Of a stretch of 11,369 nt of DNA, positions 7,013 through 11,369 are shown in pieces (within the stretch, counting starts at the first letter, position 1; every line of letters begins with the position of its first letter). Source of the DNA: an uncultured Prevotellaceae bacterium. Lineage in GTDB: Bacteria > Bacteroidota > Bacteroidia > Bacteroidales > Bacteroidaceae. The position numbers and the translations under genes are program-made. The notes under the pieces were generated by a model. It ran no database searches. It saw only the letters and a list, made by a program, of their open reading frames with translations, and was not told the DNA's origin. Location of the stretch: positions 1 to 11,369 of the forward strand of contig CADCQC010000187.1 of assembly GCA_902803455.1 (NCBI GenBank), written 5' to 3'.

Positions 7013-7411
7013 ATGAAGAAAGCGATATTGTCATTATCCCTATTGGCGCTGCTGTCATGCACAGGCCATGAATCTATTGATGAGCGCGCTTTGCGTGAGA
7101 CCAAGGAACATACCCGTAAGTTTTGTCCCCAAAAGATCAATGAGTTTACGACACTCGACAGCATCACTTACGATATCAAGACACACACTTTTACCGAGTA
7201 TCTGACACTTCACGGCACAGCCGATGATAAAGAGCGAGCCGAACTCCAAAGTATCCAGCTGCATGACAATCTTGCGGAGGCTGTACGCAACGACACATCG
7301 CAAAAGCGTTACAAGGATGCCGGTTGTTCTTACCGTTTTGTTGCCCGTTCAGCCAGCAACAAAGATGTGATCATCTATGAAGAGACCATCACTCAGGCCG
7401 ACTATCAATAG
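7013..7411 (+). CDS. Small lipoprotein of unknown function
   Basis: The 132-aa protein begins with a short positively charged start (MKK), a hydrophobic stretch, and a lipobox ending at Cys16 (LLSC). It is therefore predicted to be lipid-anchored after signal peptidase II cleavage, with the mature part in the periplasm or on the outer membrane. The remainder is hydrophilic, with alternating beta-like and helical segments: 'CPQKINEFTTLDSITYD' near residues 38-54, 'YLTLHGTADD' at 63-72, and 'RYKDAGCSYRFVARSAS' at 99-115. Two further cysteines (38 and 105) could form a disulfide. I recognise no domain and assign no function. The ATG at 7013 was chosen because it gives a complete signal peptide and lies 40-50 nt after the promoter. 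The frame is open back to 6881, but those extra codons lie upstream of and across the promoter. The gene is alone on its strand and ends before a long hairpin. Confidence 0.85.
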   Translation: MKKAILSLSLLALLSCTGHESIDERALRETKEHTRKFCPQKINEFTTLDSITYDIKTHTFTEYLTLHGTADDKERAELQSIQLHDNLAEAVRNDTSQKRYKDAGCSYRFVARSASNKDVIIYEETITQADYQ

Positions 7412-7461
7412 CCTGTCGTCATGATATAGAAAATGATGATGAATTGAGAAAGATCATAACG

Positions 7462-7502
7462 TGAGGCAGGGGCTTCAGCAAATGTCTGGAGCCCCTGCCT
7501 CA
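7462..7502. terminator. Long hairpin between convergent genes, probable bidirectional terminator
   Basis: A perfect 13-bp stem (TGAGGCAGGGGCT 7462-7474 with AGCCCCTGCCTCA 7490-7502) continues inward through one wobble pair and three more pairs to a 7-base loop. It lies 50 nt after the lipoprotein stop and 53 nt after the stop of the TSCPD gene on the opposite strand. T-runs are poor on both sides (TCTTTGT on the + strand), so termination is inferred mainly from stem strength and position. Confidence 0.65.
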
Positions 7503-7555
7503 TCTTTGTAAGAAAAGGAGATTAATTACTCAATTATATCAAAAGGTAACATCCC

Positions 7556-7816
7556 TCATGCTTTTCTTGCCTGTTCCAATGCCCTGCACAACTGATCAGG
7601 GCAACTGGTGTTTTTCGCTCCACAGCGCACACCATCCAGTTTGCTGATGACATCATCAACCTTCATCCCTCTGACAAGTGATGATATGCCTTTCAGATTG
7701 CCATTACAGCCTCCCATGAAGGACACCTCGCGCACGATGTCATCGTCGTCGATTTCCACCTCAATAAACTGGCTGCAGGTGCCCTGCGTCTTGTAGAGTG
7801 TTCGTCTTGCTGCCAT
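7556..7816 (-). CDS. TSCPD-domain protein (small four-cysteine family, TIGR03905-like)
   Basis: The 86-aa protein is almost entirely a TSCPD domain, named after the motif present here at residues 70-74. Cysteines lie at 14, 37, 65, 72 and 77, in the contexts GTCSQ, GGCNGN, VRCG, TSCPD and QLC. This spacing is typical of the stand-alone family and could bind a metal such as zinc. The same domain occurs at the C-terminus of some ribonucleotide reductases, but the stand-alone protein has no established function that I know of. The start codon is 2 nt after the yebC stop, without a Shine-Dalgarno sequence, so translation is probably coupled to yebC. It is the last gene of the pheT-yebC operon and ends before the hairpin at 7462-7502. 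Confidence 0.85.
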   Translation of the reverse strand: MAARRTLYKTQGTCSQFIEVEIDDDDIVREVSFMGGCNGNLKGISSLVRGMKVDDVISKLDGVRCGAKNTSCPDQLCRALEQARKA

Positions 7817-7818
7817 GA

Positions 7819-8544
7819 TTATTCAGGCTTCATATTGGTGTACACAGTCTGCACGTCATCGAAGTCTTCGAGTTTCTCCACCATCTTGTCGATGGTCTCG
7901 CGCTGTTCAGGTGTCACATCCTTGAGATCGTTGGGGATACGTGTGAATTCAGCCCCAGTCACCTCAAAGCCTTCACTCTCGAGATGTTTCTGGATTTCTC
8001 CAAAACTTTTCGGTTCGCCATAGATGGTGATCTCATTGGTTTCCTCATCCTCGTCGAACTCATCCTCCACACCATAGTCAATCAGGTCGAGGATCAATTC
8101 ATCCATGTCGATGCCTTCCTTTTTCTTGAAAGTAAACACACACTTATGGTCAAAGAGGAAACTCAGTGATCCCTGTGTGCCAAGGTTGCCGTTGAATTTA
8201 TTGAATACTGAGCGCACGTCACCCACCGTACGTGTAGTATTGTCGGTAAGGGTCTCGACGAAGATAGCCACTCCGTGAGGTCCGTATCCCTCATAAGCCA
8301 TTTCTTTGTATTCGCTCTGGTCTTTACCCATAGCGTTTTTGATGGCTCTCTCAATATTGTCTTTAGGCATGTTCTCACGCTTGGCATTGGCGATGATGGC
8401 GCGTAGTGTGGGATTGTTCTCCGGTTCTGGTCCACCACTTTTGACAGCAATGCTGATCTGTTTGCCGATACGTGTGAAAGTCTTGGCCATATGGCCCCAT
8501 CTCTTCAGTTTTGTCGCTTTGCGATATTCAAATGCTCTTCCCAT
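7819..8544 (-). CDS. yebC: YebC/PmpR/TACO1-family protein
   Basis: The 241-aa protein is a full-length YebC family member. It begins MGRAFEYRKATKLKRWG, the form usual in Bacteroidota, rather than the MAGHSKW start of proteobacterial homologues. Family segments include 'NPTLRAIIANAKRENMPKDNIERAIKNA', 'YEGYGPHGVAIFVETLTDN', 'NRTVxxVRxxFNK-GGNLGT'-like residues at 'TTRTVGDVRSVFNKFNGNLGT', and an acidic C-terminal domain ending in 'DDVQTVYTNMKPE'. Members were first described as DNA-binding regulators. Some, including mitochondrial TACO1, have since been linked to translation, notably to relief of stalling at proline-rich stretches. Its position directly after pheT (28 nt) favours a translation role, but this is inference. 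The start has no clear Shine-Dalgarno sequence; the length and N-terminus fit the family well. Confidence 0.94.
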   Translation of the reverse strand: MGRAFEYRKATKLKRWGHMAKTFTRIGKQISIAVKSGGPEPENNPTLRAIIANAKRENMPKDNIERAIKNAMGKDQSEYKEMAYEGYGPHGVAIFVETLTDNTTRTVGDVRSVFNKFNGNLGTQGSLSFLFDHKCVFTFKKKEGIDMDELILDLIDYGVEDEFDEDEETNEITIYGEPKSFGEIQKHLESEGFEVTGAEFTRIPNDLKDVTPEQRETIDKMVEKLEDFDDVQTVYTNMKPE

Positions 8545-8572
8545 TGGAAATAATATTAATTGTTATGATTGC

Positions 8573-11035
8573 TTATCTGAGTTCAGCGTTGAGTTTTGCC
8601 TTCAGGTTATGGATAAGTTTATTCATGATGGCCTCTATCTGCTTATCCTGCAGTGTGCGCTCATCATCCTGCAAGATGAAATTGACAGCATAGCTCTTTT
8701 TCCCATCAGGCAAATTTTTGCCTTCATAGACATCAAAGAGTTCCACGCTCTTCAGCAATTTTTTCTCTGTAGCCCTGGCAATCTGCACGATCTGTGCGAA
8801 TTCCACATCTTTGTTGATCAGCAGTGCCAAATCGCGGCTCACTGCAGGATATTTGCTGATATCGGTATATTGAACCTTATTCTTGCGAATGACCTTCATG
8901 AGTGCCGTCCAATTGAAGTCAGCGAAGTAGACAGGCTGTTCGATACCAGCCGTCTTGAGTTGCAACGGGCTGACCATACCCATCTCCACGAGCACTCTGC
9001 CATCCCTGCTTGAGAGGGCCGTTGCTTTCGCAAAGATATTATTATCATCGGCAGAAGCCACCATGCTTGCCTGTGGCACGCCCATTCTCTTGAGCACATT
9101 TTCCACATAGGCTTTCAGTTCGAAGAATGATGCATCCTCGTTGGCGTGTGCCCAACTGCCCTCCACACGTTTTCCTGTCACCCAAAGGCCCAAGTGGTAT
9201 TCCTCGGTATAGGCCCTCATGGGGTCTTCATTATTTTTCTTCTGCGGGTCGACAGAATAGGTGTTGCCAAACTCAAAGAACCTGAGATTGGGCGAGCGTC
9301 TGTTGATGTTGTAAGCGATACTCTCCAATCCACCGAACAGCAGAGACTGTCTCATCACATTGAGGTCACTGCTCAGCGGATTCATGATTCTCACGAGATT
9401 ATCTTCCTTATAGTGGTTAAGATTCTGATAATAAGCTTCTTTGGTCAAAGAGTTGTTGAGAATCTCATTGAATCCACAGCCCACGAGTTGTTCTGCGACA
9501 AGATTATGCAGCTGATGTTTCTTATCCTCCTCCCCTTTGATGACGAGAGAACTTTTGAGTTGTGATGGGATCTCGACATTGTTATATCCATAGATACGCA
9601 AGATATCCTCCACCACGTCACACGGTCTCTGTACATCGACACGATAGGCCGGCACCCTCAGTGTGAGTCCTTCTGGTGTCTCCTTCTCGATGTTCATCTC
9701 CAAGCTTGTAACGATGCTCTTCACTGTTTCTGCCGGGATTTCCTTGCCAATCAGTTGGTTGACATACCCATATTTCAGGTCAACAATGCTGTCGTTGATC
9801 GGGTTGGGGTATTCATCGCAGATGTCCATTGACACTTTACCGCCCGCCAACTGTTTGCAGAGGATAGCAGCCTGCTTGAGCGCATAGATGACACCATTGG
9901 GATCAATACCTCTTTCAAATCTGAATGAGGCGTCGGTACTCAATCCATGACGTCTTGCACTTTTTCTGATCCATGTGGGATGGAAGTAGGCACTTTCGAG
10001 CACCACGTCGTGCGTGGTCTCATAGGTTCCGCTACCTTTTCCGCCGAAGACACCAGCGATACACATCGGCTCCTCCTCATTGCAGATAGCCAAGTCATGC
10101 GGTCCAAGGATATGCTCCTCCCCATCGAGGGTGACGAACTTAGTGCCTTCCTGTTGAGGTTTGACAATGATATGATGCCCCGTCACCATGTCGGCATCAA
10201 AAGTGTGGAGCGGTTGTCCGTAGGCCATCATCACATAGTTGGTGATGTCAACGATATTGTTGATGGGTCGGAGTCCGATGGTGGTGAGTTTGTTTTTGAG
10301 CCACTCTGGCGATTCCTTGACCTCACACCCTGTGATACTGACGCAGGCATAACGCTTGCATGCCTCTGTATTCTCGATGGTCACCTTAATGGGCAAGCTA
10401 TGGTCATCCACTTGGAAATCATCGCACGACGGACGGTGCAAAGCGGTGGGGTATCCATTTTGTTTAAGCCAGGCATACAGGTCACGTGCCACCCCCCAAT
10501 GTGAGAGAGCATCAGCTCTGTTGGCCGTGATATCAATCTCAATCAGCCAGTCGCTCTCGAGATGATAATACGCTGCAGCAGGTGTGCCCACCACGGCATC
10601 ATCAGGAAGTACGATGATGCCATCGTGACTGTTTCCCACACCGATCTCATCCTCGGCGCAGATCATGCCACACGACTCCACTCCGCGCAATTTCGATTTT
10701 TTGATGACAAACTCCTTGTCACCATCATAGAGCACACAACCCAGGTCGGCCACGATCACCTTCTGACCGGCAGCCACGTTGGGAGCTCCGCAAACAATCT
10801 GCGAAGGTGTTTCTCTTCCCAGGTCGACAGTAGTGACATGCAGGTGGTCTGAGTTGGGATGCGGCTCACAGGTGAGCACCTGTCCCACATACAATCCTTT
10901 CAGTCCGCCTTTAATACTCTGCACTTCCTCCAAAGCGTCGACTTCCAGTCCACCTGATGTGAGTGCAGCACACACCTCTTCTGCCGTGAGATTGAAATCC
11001 ACGTATTCTTTAAGCCATTTATAAGAGATATTCAT
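8573..11035 (-). CDS. pheT: Phenylalanine-tRNA ligase beta subunit
   Basis: The 820-aa protein has the full domain set of PheT, which pairs with PheS as an alpha2beta2 enzyme charging tRNA-Phe. In order these are an N-terminal segment, an OB-fold tRNA-binding (EMAP-like) domain at about 43-150 ('GQVLTCEPHPNSDHLHV'), and the B3/B4 editing domain at about 215-385 that hydrolyses Tyr-tRNA-Phe. The B5 domain lies near 410-480, followed by a catalytic-like core with no active site of its own. A C-terminal FDX-ACB anticodon-binding domain at about 725-820 ('YTDISKYPAVSRDLALLI') completes it. The length is normal for Bacteroidota. pheS is not adjacent in this window, so the two subunits are not in one pheST operon as they are in many other bacteria. 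A good promoter lies at 11072-11103. yebC and the TSCPD gene follow, probably in the same transcript. Confidence 0.98.
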   Translation of the reverse strand: MNISYKWLKEYVDFNLTAEEVCAALTSGGLEVDALEEVQSIKGGLKGLYVGQVLTCEPHPNSDHLHVTTVDLGRETPSQIVCGAPNVAAGQKVIVADLGCVLYDGDKEFVIKKSKLRGVESCGMICAEDEIGVGNSHDGIIVLPDDAVVGTPAAAYYHLESDWLIEIDITANRADALSHWGVARDLYAWLKQNGYPTALHRPSCDDFQVDDHSLPIKVTIENTEACKRYACVSITGCEVKESPEWLKNKLTTIGLRPINNIVDITNYVMMAYGQPLHTFDADMVTGHHIIVKPQQEGTKFVTLDGEEHILGPHDLAICNEEEPMCIAGVFGGKGSGTYETTHDVVLESAYFHPTWIRKSARRHGLSTDASFRFERGIDPNGVIYALKQAAILCKQLAGGKVSMDICDEYPNPINDSIVDLKYGYVNQLIGKEIPAETVKSIVTSLEMNIEKETPEGLTLRVPAYRVDVQRPCDVVEDILRIYGYNNVEIPSQLKSSLVIKGEEDKKHQLHNLVAEQLVGCGFNEILNNSLTKEAYYQNLNHYKEDNLVRIMNPLSSDLNVMRQSLLFGGLESIAYNINRRSPNLRFFEFGNTYSVDPQKKNNEDPMRAYTEEYHLGLWVTGKRVEGSWAHANEDASFFELKAYVENVLKRMGVPQASMVASADDNNIFAKATALSSRDGRVLVEMGMVSPLQLKTAGIEQPVYFADFNWTALMKVIRKNKVQYTDISKYPAVSRDLALLINKDVEFAQIVQIARATEKKLLKSVELFDVYEGKNLPDGKKSYAVNFILQDDERTLQDKQIEAIMNKLIHNLKAKLNAELR

Positions 11036-11071
11036 TGATGATGTATTTTGTTACCTATATAAAAAATCGTG

Positions 11072-11103
11072 CAAAAATACACATTTTCTTGCAATGCTGC
11101 AAA
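11072..11103 (-). promoter_or_regulatory. Bacteroidota-type promoter for pheT-yebC-TSCPD operon
   Basis: On the - strand TTTG (11100-11103) is followed after 20 bases by TATTTTTG (11072-11079), matching the -33 and -7 elements of this phylum. Transcription should start near 11065, giving a leader of about 30 nt before the pheT start at 11035. That leader is too short for a tRNA-sensing T-box or a peptide attenuator. Confidence 0.7.
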
Positions 11104-11166
11104 TTTTAATCCACTGAAGTGTTTTGCAGGCAACAAGACATCATCCTTGGCCCTCTTTTTCGGCTT

Positions 11167-11186
11167 AAAAATCACCGGTTTCCGGC
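11167..11186 (-). terminator. Possible weak terminator after the cytidylate-kinase-like gene
   Basis: On the - strand, directly after the stop codon, GCCGG and CCGGT can pair around an AAA loop (4 G-C pairs plus one wobble). The sequence GA and then TTTTT follow. The stem is short, so this is only a candidate, but the position between two same-strand genes, the second with its own promoter, is right. Confidence 0.35.
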
Positions 11187-11369
11187 TTAATATTCACCCA
11201 CCAACTGCATCAGGTAGTCAACGGACCCATTCAAGCCGAATGCGCTGACATCGAGAGATACATCGTAGTTGCGTGCGTCATACCATTCCGTTCCGGTGAA
11301 CGTCTTGGTATAGAGTTCGCGGGTATAGTCATTGTCGACGATCATCAACTTGGCATCTGCCGGCGACAC
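11187..11369 (-). CDS. Cytidylate-kinase-like family protein, C-terminal end (5' part outside window)
   Basis: The frame is open to the window edge, so only the last 60 residues are visible and no start can be assigned. The first codon seen (GTG at 11367-11369) is read as internal. The pattern 'DYTRELYTKTFTGTEWYDARNYDVSLDVSAFGLNGSVDYL' resembles the C-terminal part of the cytidylate-kinase-like (AAA_26) family. In that family an R-x-x-x-Y lid region is followed by a 'TGxxWxDxxNYDLxLxxSxxG' segment. These are P-loop nucleotide kinases related to Cmk, often of unproved substrate. The P-loop itself is outside the window, so catalytic competence cannot be judged. It lies upstream of pheT on the same strand, with 151 bases between them containing a pheT promoter. 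Confidence 0.65.
   Translation of the reverse strand: MSPADAKLMIVDNDYTRELYTKTFTGTEWYDARNYDVSLDVSAFGLNGSVDYLMQLVGEY

Noticed and set aside
8306..9013. 235-codon open frame on the + strand across the yebC-pheT junction
   Set aside because: Antisense to two firmly identified genes and without family resemblance.
9947..10504. 185-codon open frame on the + strand within pheT
   Set aside because: Antisense shadow of the conserved pheT sequence.
11036..11070. tRNA-sensing T-box or leader peptide for pheT
   Set aside because: The predicted leader is only about 30 nt with no Phe-rich peptide or T-box sequence.

Overview
The window reads as chromosomal DNA from a member of the Bacteroidota, most likely Prevotellaceae-like. 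The main clues are four promoters built on the Bacteroidota pattern (TTG/TTTG, 19-20 bp, TAnnTTTG), mostly missing Shine-Dalgarno sequences, the Bacteroidota form of YebC, and protein sequences typical of that phylum. I see no insertion sequence, prophage, CRISPR array, tRNA or rRNA. This is mostly ordinary core-genome content, and the least explained feature is a regulatory one.

Left part (1-4220, + strand): the 3' end of an FtsX/LolC-type ABC transporter permease is followed by a two-gene operon of closely related AMP-binding acyl-CoA synthetases (555 and 556 aa, 16 nt apart). The operon is bounded by a clear promoter and a strong terminator (4186-4225). Its promoter sits inside two copies of an inverted repeat with TTGCACA half-sites, 41 bp apart, which look like an undescribed operator.

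Middle (4269-6785, - strand): lepA (elongation factor 4) is followed after 39 nt by a small Crp/Fnr-type regulator, which runs convergently towards the acyl-CoA synthetase operon. A divergent intergenic region (6687-7012) carries the lepA promoter and leader hairpin on one strand. On the other strand it carries two overlapping promoters for a 132-aa lipoprotein of unknown function.

Right part (7462-11369, - strand): pheT, yebC and a TSCPD-domain gene form a compact operon that starts at a good promoter (11072-11103). The operon converges on the lipoprotein gene, and a long hairpin (7462-7502) lies between them. Further upstream on the same strand is the 3' end of a cytidylate-kinase-like gene cut by the window edge.

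By theme, the window combines lipid activation (acyl-CoA synthetases) and envelope functions (permease, lipoprotein) with translation (LepA, PheT, YebC). The Crp/Fnr protein is the only obvious local DNA-binding candidate for the paired dyads, but that link is only a hypothesis.
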